A DNA stretch of 64,000 bases from assembly GCA_904066235.2 (NCBI GenBank), contig CAJFCV020000002.1:7502001-7566000 (forward strand). The letters are read 5' to 3'. Source of the stretch: Bursaphelenchus xylophilus (Eukaryota; Nematoda; Chromadorea; Rhabditida; Aphelenchoididae). A program made the translations under genes and the position numbers. Under the pieces are notes generated by a model. That model saw only the letters and a list, made by a program, of their open reading frames with translations. It had not been told where the DNA came from and did no database searches. Below, piece by piece: positions 23,975 through 34,315 of the stretch; the first letter of the stretch is position 1, and every line of letters begins with the position of its first letter.

Positions 23975-25273
23975 TTATTGACTTTCGTGGGAAGTTGTGA
24001 TTTGGCTGATGTTCAAAGCGACCGGAACGAGGCGTTCTTGGCCTGTTTGTGGATCTAAAACAAAAAATGTTCGCGTTCAATCGTTCCTTGATGTTATGAA
24101 TGGGAAACTTACCAGCAACAGCCATATAATGTTGTCCAGTTTGGCTGTCGATAAATACTTGGACTTGTTCCAGCGACGACCCATCGTTCGCTGGCTGAGG
24201 TTGCTCGGATTGGAAGACGAATTGTGGAGGCTCTTGATTGCTCTGAGGAGTCAGAGAAGGCGGGGGATGGGCGTCGCCGTCTGAATTTCTGGCTCGCGTT
24301 GGGGTGATCTTGGACTGATCCAAAGTCAACTAAAATCATAAGTTTCAGATAAAAATATTTACGCCATTTTTTATACACTTACACTCTGAGGATTAGCAGT
24401 GCCTTTATTCAGAGCCGCGCGATAATTCTCTATGTAAAGTTTGAGAATGTCCACATAAGGATCGAAGCTGAGATCCTTGAGTGCTCGGAGAAGGTCCTCA
24501 CATGTTATTGTTTTCCGTTTCTCCTAAAAAAAACAATCAGTCGCAAAGAATGAAAGCGATTATGAACCACTGTTTGAAACAAATGGTTAAGAGCGACTCT
24601 AGCCTAACTATTTAGTAAGGGTTTAAATGCCCTATAGGTCTAGAACAGAGTTTTCCGGCCGGCCTGAAAGTTGGATTCTAACCAAAAAGTTGAAATGACT
24701 AGCCAAAACGGGACGCTGAATAAGCCTTTGAAGATTTTACAGCCAAGCCAACCATTTATTTAGCCACTTGGGTGATTTTTTACTAATCTAGCTGTTTTGC
24801 CGCCCTTGATAAGATTTTTTGTGGCTAGCGATTCCGATTGAAGCCTTAGCAAATTATTTGAAGCAGTGGTCATAATCGCCACAATTCAGTTGTGAAAGCC
24901 TTTCTTACCTGAACACAATTGTCACTAGCTTCTGAGATCACGAATTGGATGAATTCGGAGACAGCCTCTTGGACTGCATCCTTTGCTTCCTTGGACAACT
25001 TTCCTTCCGGTGGCACCACTCTTCTCATGATCCTATTTATGTTTGCTAAATCATTGTATATTACCCATACAGTCCCTTCCCACCTGTCGGTAGAAGCCTC
25101 TCCTGCTCCATGATCATATCACTTTTGTTCTCCGAATTTGCTTCGTGAGCACTCCCATCCTGACTGATGGTTTCATTGGCATTCGAATCATGGCCGTCAT
25201 TGTTCTCATCGCTCTTCACTTTCGCCGAACCGGGATCATTTTTGACCTTGGACTGGGATTGGTGATCGCTCAT
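23975..25273 (-). CDS. nfyb-1: NF-Y transcription factor subunit B (histone-fold)
   Basis: NF-YB pairs with NF-YC through a histone fold and, with NF-YA, binds CCAAT boxes. Five exons join in phase: 25273-25084, 25045-24909, 24523-24383, 24329-24113 and 24054-23975 (254 aa). The N-terminal 60 residues are acidic and polar. The histone fold spans about residues 60-155, with LLPTANINRIMRRVVPPEGK, EAVSEFIQFVISEASDNC and EKRKTITCEDLLRALKDLSF. The C-terminal third is Gln/Pro/Ser-rich with two short repeats of the form SQTGQ/PQTGQ. The 384-nt second intron is long for this cluster. The gene starts 141 bp after the CSTF3 stop on the same strand, and TTGTTGTAG lies 2 nt before the ATG, so it is probably the downstream member of an operon. 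Confidence 0.88.
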
Positions 25274-25275
25274 GA

Positions 25276-25284
25276 CTACAACAA
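25276..25284 (-). promoter_or_regulatory. Trans-splice acceptor candidate before NF-YB
   Basis: TTGTTGTAG stands two bases before the NF-YB ATG and 133 bp after the CSTF3 stop. No donor upstream would join it in cis. This is the arrangement expected for a spliced-leader acceptor of a downstream operon gene. Confidence 0.5.
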
Positions 25285-25414
25285 CCAACCATCAGTAAAA
25301 TAATCAAAGATGGCTTCAAATTTTAGATATCAACGCATTCAAAACGCTAGAGAAATTTATCTGAATGCAATCAAGTTAATATTTTATTATCTTAAACAAC
25401 ACAATGATAATATA

Positions 25415-28152
25415 TTACACCTCGGCCCTCATGTTCATGCGCTTTTTGAATATGTCTCCACTGCCGTTGATGTCATCATCGTCCTCGCCCCATGCTCGTC
25501 TCTTCTTTTGTGCATATTCTGGATGAGCTAGGACCTAAAACAAACCGGAGATTCCAAAAAAGCCTACAAAGACTTACCACTGCCGGGTCTGTTGTAGTGG
25601 ACAATGTCTGATAAAACTCTTTTCTAATCTCTGAAGCTTTCACTCCGCCAAAAGTGGCATTTGGGTCAAGCGGTGGGTCTTTGATATCGGATTTGGGCAC
25701 TAAAAATCGTATTATTTTATATCAAAAAGTACTCACTTTCTTTGTTGAACTTTGCAAGGGAGTCCATAAGGAAATCTAGATTAACAAACGGTCCTTCGAA
25801 GCACCAAGGAGGCGGCAACATCTGAAGAAGCATGGCTGCAGCAGGAGGAGGAGGAAAAGCACCCCCTGGGACTGGATGAGAAGTCACTATTCCTGAAGCA
25901 GTAGGCTTGAAAGGTAACATTTGGTCGGTATCTGGCATCGGGAACCCTCCAATCTCCAGTGACTTGGCATTAGAAGTGGATGGCTGGGAGGAAACGGAAC
26001 CAATCACACCATTCTGTGTGTTTGAAGACTGGCGCGAACCCTTCTGAACAAAAAAAGTAACATGAACAGCGTAAGTAACGTTCACATACAACTCAATAAC
26101 GGTGTCAAAACTTACATTATATCCCATAAACTTGAGCTGATCAGATGTGCATGGAGAAAGATTGAGAAATTTGTATCTATCCACCAACAAGATTGCTTGT
26201 TTATCCTCATACTGATCTTTCATAGCCTCTCTTCTTCGAGAATCAACTTTCAACACACTTGCCAGATCTCCAACTTGAGATTCAAAATCAAGGTATTGAT
26301 CCCAGATCTCACTAAAACATCAACAATAATTATAAATAAATGACTCAATCCAGTCACTGCAAACACTTACATCGAGTTCTCAGCAGCCAGCTTTCCATCA
26401 GTTTTGCTCAAAATTCGCTCAAATACAACTCGGGTGTTATTGTCCTCTAAAATATTAAATCAATTATAACTTATTCTTCTCTATAATTACCATTCAAGTG
26501 CGATAGGAAATCAGTGTAAGCCAAACAATAATTGGGGTCGTCTCCGAACTTCTTCAATCCCAAATCGAATATTCTCATGGCCACAGCAGTGTCCTTACTG
26601 CAATAATATTCCATCAAAGCAGCGGCGGCAAAGATGTGATATGAAGACCTCGGGTCTTCCCTGGCCTGTTTGAATATAGTCCTCGCTTGTTTCACACCCT
26701 CAGTCCTTCTGGTGAACTTCATCAGCTGTATGTATACCTAAAATAATATTTATTTACTCTTGAACCCCAAAGAAGTTCATAAATCAACATTGCTTACCAG
26801 AGTTGGATTGACATCTTTTCTATCCAAGAGTCTATGATAAATCTTTTTGGCCGCGTCGAAGTTATTCCTTTCTTCTTCATAATCAGCGTAAGAGAAATAC
26901 AACAATTGACTGTCCTTCATAAGACCAGTCAATGCCTTCTCATAAAGTTTAACCACTCCATCGAAGATATCCTTGGCATGTTTGACATCCCCCTTGTCCT
27001 TCAGATTTTTTGCCGCCAATTGTTGGAAATGGGCGGCCTCGTACCAAATATCAGGCAGATAGCCGAGGCAGAGTAAAGCCTGATCATATGCGTATATCAC
27101 TAAAATACAAAAAAATTAGATAATAAAAGTAGAATAAAATATATAGCTTACCTCTCTTTGAAAAATTTGCATATTCTTCCAGATTCAAAGGATTACTCTT
27201 TTCCCAGTGAATGTACTTCCTCCACAACTCAACCTGTTTCAATTCGGCTCCAGTACCTCGAGGCGGGACACTCACGGCACTTCGATTGAGACCTCGAGTA
27301 AACTGTTCCATCAACCTTGTTACTCTTCTCGCATTCTGATGGTCCTTGTTCTTGTCCGCAATCAATTTCTCTGCTAATGTGGCGTTTATCCCCTGAAATA
27401 AAATTTTAAAGTGCATTTAACAATTCGAATACCAACTTACCCGTTCATAACTACAATACTCATTCCAAAGACTGTCAATGTGCATCATTGGTGTAACCAC
27501 GCCTCTCTGGAAAACTTTACGGATGGCCGAAATCCTCTGATTCTCGGCATATTGACCAACCGCAGGACTAAATAATGAATTAAATCAAAAAAATGTAAAG
27601 ACTCACACTGTCTTTAAAAAAGTTATGTAATCGTTGTAAATTGAGTAAGCGTTTACATCCAGACCAACATTCTCGAGGGCAAAATCGTAAGCTTGTGCCA
27701 TTTTCTCACTGAAGAATTACTGTTTGACATGGATACAATAACACTTACCGAAACCCAGGAAGATGTCCTTTTGTTTCTTTCAAATAGAAGAGATAACATT
27801 TCCAGAGATCAATATTTAGAACATTAATAAGAGATCGTTCGAAAAGCTAAAATTTGAAAGACAATAAAATAAGTAATCTGTCAACTTACAGCTTCAACAT
27901 TCTCAAAGTTCTTAGCACGAAGCTCATGCTCAATGTATATTTTCCAGTATTTTCCACAGTTTGGAAACTGAGATACCAATTTTTCATAGAAGATCCGAGC
28001 CTGATCAATTGCCCGAGCCTTAAAATAATTATTACTCTGAAAGAATAATATAATTTTACCTGTGTCTCCCTGATTAGAATATTCCAGGCGTCCGTATCAA
28101 ATGGATTTAGCTCAATTCGCCGCTCAGGACTCAAAACCGAGATCGATGCCAT
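25415..28152 (-). CDS. suf-1: Cleavage stimulation factor subunit 3 (CstF-77)
   Basis: CstF-77 is the HAT-repeat scaffold of the cleavage stimulation factor in pre-mRNA 3'-end processing. Thirteen exons join in phase: 28152-28060, 28018-27890, 27846-27749, 27708-27607, 27567-27441, 27392-27152, 27099-26798, 26737-26491, 26446-26371, 26311-26116, 26043-25737, 25699-25578 and 25534-25415. The product is 719 aa, almost exactly the vertebrate length. HAT repeats fill residues 1-530 ([41 protein letters not shown]). The Suf domain has [14 protein letters not shown]. The C-terminal region has the family [12 protein letters not shown] and [12 protein letters not shown] segments, and the end is basic (KKRRAW, KKRMNMR). 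TTTTTAG lies 12 nt before the start codon, a likely spliced-leader acceptor. It appears to lead an operon with NF-YB and shares a 334 bp divergent promoter with rpl-26. Confidence 0.92.
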
Positions 28153-28486
28153 AATTCCTATCAACTAAAAATAATTTTGGAACTAAAATCTTGCATTTTT
28201 TTCCATTTTTCTGCTATGTAGCGCAATGCCAAAAGCTGGTCTTGGAAATAAAACAAGCAAGAGCAACGGTTATGGTAGAAATTTTGTCAAAAGGATTTTT
28301 GCAAATTTCTAGTCCTTCTACTTTATACAAGTTCTTATTAGTTATTCTTGATGCGAATCTTGACTTTTTTACATTTGATTTTTATAATATAAAATATTAT
28401 GAAGTATCGTGATATATGAGTTTTACTTGGTTCACGTAGCGAAGTTGCTTAATTTTACATTAATTTCAGAGGGGTTTGCTCCAACG
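28153..28486. promoter_or_regulatory. Divergent promoter region, CSTF3 / rpl-26
   Basis: This 334 bp separates the start codons of two divergent genes. It contains a TTTTTAG acceptor at the CSTF3 side (28,165) and TAATTTCAG at the rpl-26 side (28,469), 17 nt before the rpl-26 ATG. Both suit trans-splicing. No open frame here looks coding. Confidence 0.5.
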
Positions 28487-29152
28487 ATGAAACTCAATCC
28501 ATTCGTTTCTTCCTCGGCTCGCAAGAGCAGGAAGTCTCACTTCCAGGCTCCATCCCACATCCGCCGGCGTATAATGTCTGCTCCTCTCGCTAAAGACCTG
28601 AAGGCCAAGCACGGAGTCCGATCTGTCCCAATCAGGTAAGATAACTTGTTCGATTTAAATTCTCTCTTTAGAACCGATGATGAAGTCACCGTTACTCGCG
28701 GACACTACAAGGGCAACTCTGGTCGTGTGATCCGCGTCTACAGGAAGAAGTTTGTTATCCACATTGACAAGATCACCCGTGAGAAGGCCAACGGAACGAC
28801 TGTCCACATTGGCATCCACCCTTCAAAGGTGAGGCGTTGTTTATACGCTAGTGCCACGACATTGGCAATCTGATCGTGATGTACGGCTGTAAAACGCTGG
28901 TTAATGATACAGAAATGGGGAATTTGGTGGGCGACATTTTTAAGATGGAAAATGTATTTGGTCTTATACATGTCGTCCATCTGCTCCAATTTTATTTTTA
29001 ATATTTGTTTTATTCAATCTTTTAAGGTTGTGGTCAACAAGCTGAAAATGGACAAGGATCGCAAAGATCTCTTGGAGCGCAAGGCAGAAGGACGTGCCAG
29101 AATTACCGGCGAACTCAAGGGAAAGCACAGTGAAGAGACTGGAGAACAGTAA
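28487..29152 (+). CDS. rpl-26: Ribosomal protein L26 (uL24)
   Basis: Component of the large cytosolic ribosomal subunit near the exit tunnel. Three exons join in phase: 28487-28635, 28672-28828 and 29027-29152 (143 aa, the family length). It begins [20 protein letters not shown] and carries the KOW-type [19 protein letters not shown] segment. The C-terminus is basic, then acidic (KHSEETGEQ). Intron 1 is 36 nt. Intron 2 is 198 nt and contains a strong hairpin (separate entry), as in host genes of small RNAs. Confidence 0.97.
28917..28987 (+). ncRNA. Hairpin in rpl-26 intron 2, small RNA candidate
   Basis: GGTGGGCGACAT (28,926-28,937) pairs over all 12 bases, two as G-U, with ATGTCGTCCATC (28,970-28,981). 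Inside the loop TAAGA (28,941-28,945) pairs with TCTTA (28,962-28,966) across a symmetric 3+3 internal loop. Outside, GGGG (28,917-28,920) can pair with CTCC (28,984-28,987). A weaker hairpin with CACGA/TCGTG and an outer GCGTT/AACGC stem precedes it (28,835-28,898), and an ANANNA-type ACAGAA lies between. This resembles an H/ACA snoRNA layout, but no ACA box follows the second hairpin. A pre-miRNA-like stem is the other reading. Confidence 0.4.
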
Positions 29153-29455
29153 ATTTGTTGTTATTTGTTCTGTTTTTATTATAAACACGTTGATTTAAAT
29201 GAATTGAAAATTTTAATCTTGATTTCCAGTAGCTTGACGTGTTATCATTTATGTGAACACAAAAAAATTTTGGGCTTATAATCCAATATCGTGCCAAATA
29301 AACGTAAAACATCGGCGGCCAAAATGGGGTAAAGGAAACTAACAAGAGAATCAGCGTTGCAACAAGAGACGTGTTCGTCGCCAACCATCAAAGGACAATT
29401 AACTAAACCAAGAGAGCATTCAAGTTCATTACGACAAATGAAATTTGATATACAT

Positions 29456-30400
29456 TTACATATCCTGATATTGCGGATCTATGACCGCGAATACCCATTC
29501 CAGTTTCTTGATGGCATTTCCTTTGTTCACAATGGCTATTCGATTAGTTTCGAATGTTTTGAGGGCCTTCTCCTTTCGTTCTGACGCCTCATCTGCCGGT
29601 GGGCCATCCTTCTCTGTGATGTATTTGAAGAAACTTTCATCTGAGACCTCTGGTTCGTTAACCCTGGCCCTGTCAATTCTAATCCTGATTTCCAGTAGCT
29701 TCTTAAACAGGAATCTAATATAAGTTAACATGGCTTCAATGTCCGTGAGATGGTTTCGTCGATCCCCCATTCTCAGAGTTGTAAGAACGTTCATAAATCT
29801 GATGGATAGTTCGGTCACAATCTCCCTTCCTTGCATACACAGTTGAATTATACTCATTTCATCAGTCTTATCCAACAATTCAAAGGACAACGTGGGAGGG
29901 AGGAGATTCTTGACTCTCTCAAAGATCGGCTTCTTCAGTTGAAGTGGCAGCTCCAAATTCTGATGAATCTGAGGGCCGAAGCTCGGATGGACCATCTGAT
30001 GTCGTTGATACTGGCCTTGAGACATCATCTGTTGCTGCTGTTGTTGCGCCATCATTTGTTGCTGTTGCAACATGTTCGGTTGTTGATGCTCTCTAAAACA
30101 AGATAAATAATATCATAGCCCAAACGATCAAATAAGTAATAAATCAGGCAGACTGACCCCATCATCATATGTTGTTGCTGCTGCTGCATCATCCTTTGTT
30201 GGGAATATTGCCCCATAGGCATTCCTTGATTATACATTGGAGGCTGTTGTGCGATGCCCTGAGGCATGCCTTGCTGAGGCACCATTTGTTGCGGCGGCAT
30301 CTGCTGACCCATATATTGGGGATTACCACCCATATAAACATTCGGAGGCGGATTCTAAAAACTACAACAATAAGAGTTGAAGACCTACCTGATTATTCAT
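29456..30400 (-). CDS. mdt-30: Mediator complex subunit 30
   Basis: MED30 is a metazoan Mediator subunit linked to the head module. Three exons join in phase: 30400-30389 (four codons), 30354-30158 and 30092-29456 (281 aa). The N-terminal half is Gln/Met/Pro-rich low complexity. The C-terminal half (about residues 125-281) is helical and matches MED30 in order: IIQLCMQGREIVTELSIRF, then IRFLFKKLLEIRIRIDRA, then a FFKYITEKDGPPADE segment and a final helix ending VFAVIDPQYQDM. It starts 149 bp after the RFC5 stop on the same strand, and TATACAG lies 8 nt before the ATG, so it is probably a downstream operon gene. From memory, C. elegans mdt-30 also lies beside an RFC5-like gene. That needs checking. 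Confidence 0.82.
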
Positions 30401-30408
30401 TGTCACTT

Positions 30409-30418
30409 CTGTATACAG
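30409..30418 (-). promoter_or_regulatory. Trans-splice acceptor candidate before MED30
   Basis: TACTGTATACAG ends 8 nt before the MED30 start codon, in the 149-bp gap after RFC5. An AATAAA-type signal for RFC5 lies at about 30,524-30,529. The order of stop, poly(A) signal, acceptor and ATG fits a nematode intercistronic region. Confidence 0.45.
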
Positions 30419-30549
30419 TAACCCGAGGAAAAAACCCAAATTCATTATTTTGTGAAATTGATTAGATACTCGAACTGAAGAATACAGTTTGACCAACCGT
30501 ATCCAACATAATTTATAGTTATATTTATTTAAATACTCGTATTATAAAG

Positions 30550-31826
30550 TTATACTCGGAACGTGCCCTCACGAGCCAAGACAAAAGCGGCAATCATCGC
30601 GTTCATCTGGATATTCTCAGAAGCGCCCATCGTAACATTGGTTTGGATCTTCGACAGTTCCATGATCAGGTGAGCGGCGATATTCTCGTCATATCCGATG
30701 CTCATAACCAATTCACTCATATTCTCCAAGACATCAGCCATCGACAATGCATTCTCCTTCAGAATTCGTTTGATCTCTGAAAATATATTAATAAAAATCA
30801 GAGTCGGGAATAATAAGAGTCTTATAAATAAAATCCTTACTTCGAACAGCTTCATCCATATTCTCATTCATTGCGCATTCAACAATTCTCTTGATGACCT
30901 CGGGGTTGGACTGACCAACACATGCATACACGTTTTTCTCAGTCACTTCTCCAAATGCTAAATAAGTCGACTGAAACGATATATAGGCATTCATAGTACA
31001 CTTCATACTCAGCCACATCTGCTTTAACTTACTTGCAAAACATTCAGAATCTTCCTCATATCACCTCCAGAAAGAAGGAAAAGCGCCTTTTTCCCGTCCT
31101 CTGTTACAGAAAGCCCTTCATTCTTCACAACAAAATCCAATCTTGGTCTAATCTGGTTCTCCCCCAGAGGAGGGAATCGAAATCTAAAAGCAAAACATGA
31201 AAAATAAATATGAACATACCTTGTGCATCTTGATTGAATGGCTGGAATAATACTGGACAAGTGGTTGCAAATCAAACAGAACCTGGTGTGTCCGGAATAT
31301 TTTTCAATTACTCGCTTTAATGCATTCTGGGCATCCTTGGTCATAGCATCAGCTTCATCGAGGATGATCAGTTTGAATGCGCTCTCATCAGTTGGACCGA
31401 AACCCACCACCGAATTCTGTGCAAAAGGAATTATCCCTTCCCTCACAACATCAATTCCACGATCATCTGAGGCATTCAACTGAAAAAGCCTGGATAAGTC
31501 TCCATTTTAGTCAAAAAAGAACAATCAAATCTAAATGGAAAATTACCTCAAGCACTTTGCTTCTATATCCGTCTTTCCCATACAATTCATGAGCCATTGC
31601 CTTGATTGTGGACGTCTTTCCGGTTCCTGGAGGTCCATAAAAGAGGAAATGAGGTACTTTATTCTCTTTGATCATCTTCTTGACTAAACAAGCTAAATTA
31701 AAACAGAAAGGACTCACTTGTTGATATGATTTCAGTGTGAGAAACCAACTCAGAGAGATCTTTTGGTCGATATTTCTCGACCAAAGGTAGCCGAGTAGTA
31801 ACAACTTCCACTTCGTTTACAGTCAT
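30550..31826 (-). CDS. RFC5: Replication factor C subunit 5 (clamp loader)
   Basis: One of the small AAA+ subunits that load PCNA. Six exons join in phase: 31826-31718, 31683-31547, 31479-31220, 31183-31033, 30970-30841 and 30776-30550 (337 aa, family length about 340). It has RFC box motifs in order: LVEKYRPKDLSELVSH, Walker A GPPGTGKTST, LNASDDRGIDVVR, Walker B KLIILDEADAM, sensor-1 FCLICNHLS, SRCTRF and SGGDMRKILNVLQ. The ISTIKKMIKENKVPH segment and the C-terminal collar fit RFC5 better than RFC2-4. The second exon has two possible acceptors. The one used here (31,683) gives the conserved IKK sequence. It leads MED30 by 149 bp. Confidence 0.93.
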
Positions 31827-31984
31827 TTTAATTACACGCTCGAGATTTGTTGAAGTTGAGATCAAAAAGTTCCGCGAACAATTTTTGGATAATTTTGCAA
31901 ATAATTTCCCGCTTTTATGTTGCATTTCGAAACATTAGAATCGATTGTAACTAAATGTCAAAAAAAATTTTTGCAAAGTTGCAA

Positions 31985-32036
31985 CCAACTAGCTAGTTGG
32001 TGAGTAAAACTAAAAGACTGATAAAGATTATCAGTC
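31985..32036. repeat. Two adjacent perfect palindromes
   Basis: CCAACTAGCTAGTTGG (31,985-32,000) is a 16-bp perfect palindrome. Sixteen bases on, GACTGATA/TATCAGTC (32,016-32,036) forms an 8-bp stem with a 5-nt loop. They lie in the 285 bp between the small membrane protein stop and the RFC5 start, both minus, so they could be 3' structures of one gene or upstream sites of the RFC5-MED30 unit. Confidence 0.5.
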
Positions 32037-32111
32037 ATAATTTTTTCTTCTATAGATTATTCAAAAATAATTCTTCCAAAGTCAGTAAGTTTATTGGGGT
32101 CTACAGGAACT

Positions 32112-32524
32112 TTAAAGATCAGACTTGATGGGTCCAACGGCACTGTCCATGAGAGCCAGTGAGTTGTGAAATTCGGAGTCGTAGACCCTGCATCGGGCTC
32201 GGATCTTCCTTGATCCCTCACAACAGCATTCACACCACATGTAATTCATGGCAAACAGGGTGATTAGGATGACTGCGAACACCACGGCGCCAGCCATATA
32301 GACCTGTAAATATTTAGCAATTTACACACGTACGGTATCATTGACATGGGCTATAGACTAGGCTTATACATGTAGTAATGACAGACACAGATTTTGTATA
32401 AAATAGGTTGACATGTATACTACGAGATAAATTGGCTTACATATGCATCCATGTGCATCCTGGTGGGATCAGGGAAGTCGGAGACCAGCATTAGCTGAGC
32501 AGTCTCATTTTGAACAACCGCCAT
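32112..32524 (-). CDS. Small single-pass membrane protein, unknown family
   Basis: Two exons, 32524-32441 and 32303-32112, give 91 aa in phase. The first 27 residues are polar with FPDPTRMHMD. One hydrophobic segment follows (MAGAVVFAVILITLFAMNYM, about 31-50), then the cysteine cluster WCECCCEGSRKIR, a possible palmitoylation site, and a 30-residue hydrophilic tail. There is no cleavable signal peptide, so it is probably a type III membrane protein. I do not recognise the family. The Kozak-like AAAATGG start and clean splice sites support a real gene. Confidence 0.6.
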
Positions 32525-33134
32525 TTTGCCAGTGAAACAAGGAAAACACCAAGATGGGCGAAAATTTTGAAAATGGAAAAATTGTGAACCTTGCTGTTAT
32601 CTATCGGGCAAATTTAAGTGGCCAATCATCTACGGTTGAAGCTTGTCAACGGAAATTTGACCGGTCAGAACAAAAGCCACGGTCACGTGAAAGGGCAAGC
32701 TACAAACAATAAAATTCCCGTTTTGCGTTGCCGAAGATTGTCATAAGACGAAGGCCCGACTAATTTTGTGTGGTATTGCACTAGACACTTTGATCTATGA
32801 TTTATCATTTTTGTCATTCTTTTTAATTTCCATTTAGTACGCATCACGCTCCTTTTGAAAAAAAAATTTTTGTGATTTTTTGGTTATCCAGCAAGGGAAC
32901 GTGTTACTGGCACACGCATATTATTGCATAGTAACGTATTCAAATATCGAAACAAATCACCTTGGACTAAATTTGCATGGTTCGGATGGACTCTTGTGCC
33001 ATATATGGGCAGTCTAATTTAATTAAAAAACCGTCGTTTTGCAATATAAAAATCACCGGAAGATGTGCGAAGATTTATTCATGAGAGGTGCTTTTAGAAA
33101 TGGTAAGAGCATAATTTTATCGGAATTGAATTTA
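32525..33134. other. Intergenic, small membrane protein to calexcitin-like gene
   Basis: A 610-bp AT-rich gap between two minus-strand genes. I see no further coding exon. It should contain the promoter of the small membrane protein and the 3' UTR of the calexcitin-like gene. Confidence 0.4.
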
Positions 33135-34315
33135 TTAGATCTCGGCCACCTTTCCGAACAGATGATTTCCAGGTACTTCGCGGTCGGTGGAGAAGAACAG
33201 TTGGAGAAACATTTCCTTCCATTGCTGTGGATTCACTCTGTCCAGATGGTTTCCTTTCTGATCGACTGCAAACTTCTTGTAGGCCTCCACGCATTCTCTG
33301 TAAGAGAAGCCGTAGAGAGACATGCCATCAGCGTATTCGGCCATGTCCAAGACACCATCACCTAAAGTGTAGATGGATCACATTTGAGGGGACAATACCC
33401 GGATAAAATAGCTTGTCGAGAAGGGAAACACTTACTTGAGACATCGAAAAGCTTGAACATGAAGGACTGATAGTCATCCAGCCACTTGGGGTGGTCATCT
33501 TTTTTCTTGCTGACCTCTTTTATCAACGACACCCACTCTTCCAAAGATATTAACTTGTCTCTGTCCGCATCCGCCGCTTTGCATAAACCTTGCCATAGAG
33601 CTTCCATAGACTTTCTGGCATATCCGATTTGAGTGGATTCGGCTCCGTAAACGTCTCGGCAGCGCTAAAATATTATATAAGACATGACTTAAGAAAACGG
33701 GGGTTTTACAATATGTAAAAATAAATCAACCCACCCGCACAACCAAGTAGAAATCTCCCCAGTCCACGTTGTGCGAAAGGTTTCGATCTAAAATTAGGAC
33801 ATTAAAAACATTGGCCTTTTAAAGTTATAATCTCTCGAAGATTAAAAAACATGCCGAAGAACATAGTGAAGATTCGTTCCCATTTCTGTAGTAAGAATGG
33901 ATCCACATCCGGGAATTTGGAGACCAAATCCGCGTTACCGTTTTCCGTCTGAAATTTGCAATCAAATTATATTTTAATTGGCAATTAGTGGAAATTGATG
34001 GCCTTTGGCTAGTCAGTTGATCCTTTTTTGCTGTGTTAGAAGTGGTTTCAAAACAATTATACGGTATAAAGTGTTTCTGTAAACAACAACAACCTCAAGA
34101 AGAAAGGATTTTTCTAGATGTTGCACTTGATCTCTCAGGTGTAAATAGATCCGAGGTTACAAAGAAAAACAATGTTTAAGGCCAGATAGAAAGAGGTAGC
34201 TTAGTCATTGTGGTTTTATCTGACAATTCGAGAGTTCCTCGTAAGACCCCCATCCACCTTGACCAGCTGGCTACCGTAACCCGGGTTCCGTTCCAAACCC
34301 GGAAAGACCTACCAT
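33135..34315 (-). CDS. Calexcitin-like EF-hand calcium-binding protein
   Basis: Calexcitins are neuronal sarcoplasmic-type Ca-binding proteins of invertebrates. Five exons join in phase: 34315-34313, 33948-33855, 33787-33735, 33664-33436 and 33361-33135 (201 aa). EF-hands: a degenerate first loop DRNLSHNVDWGDF (about 33-45), DADRDKLISLEEW, and DVSSDGVLDMAEY. The C-terminus PGNHLFGKVAEI resembles the calexcitin ending PGNYLFG. Exon 1 would encode only the initiator Met (ATG before GTAGGT), which is an inference. The second intron appears to use a GC donor (GCATGT), because this alone gives a continuous EF-hand. It lies downstream of nmr-1 with a 1.47 kb gap, so it is likely an independent gene. 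Confidence 0.75.
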
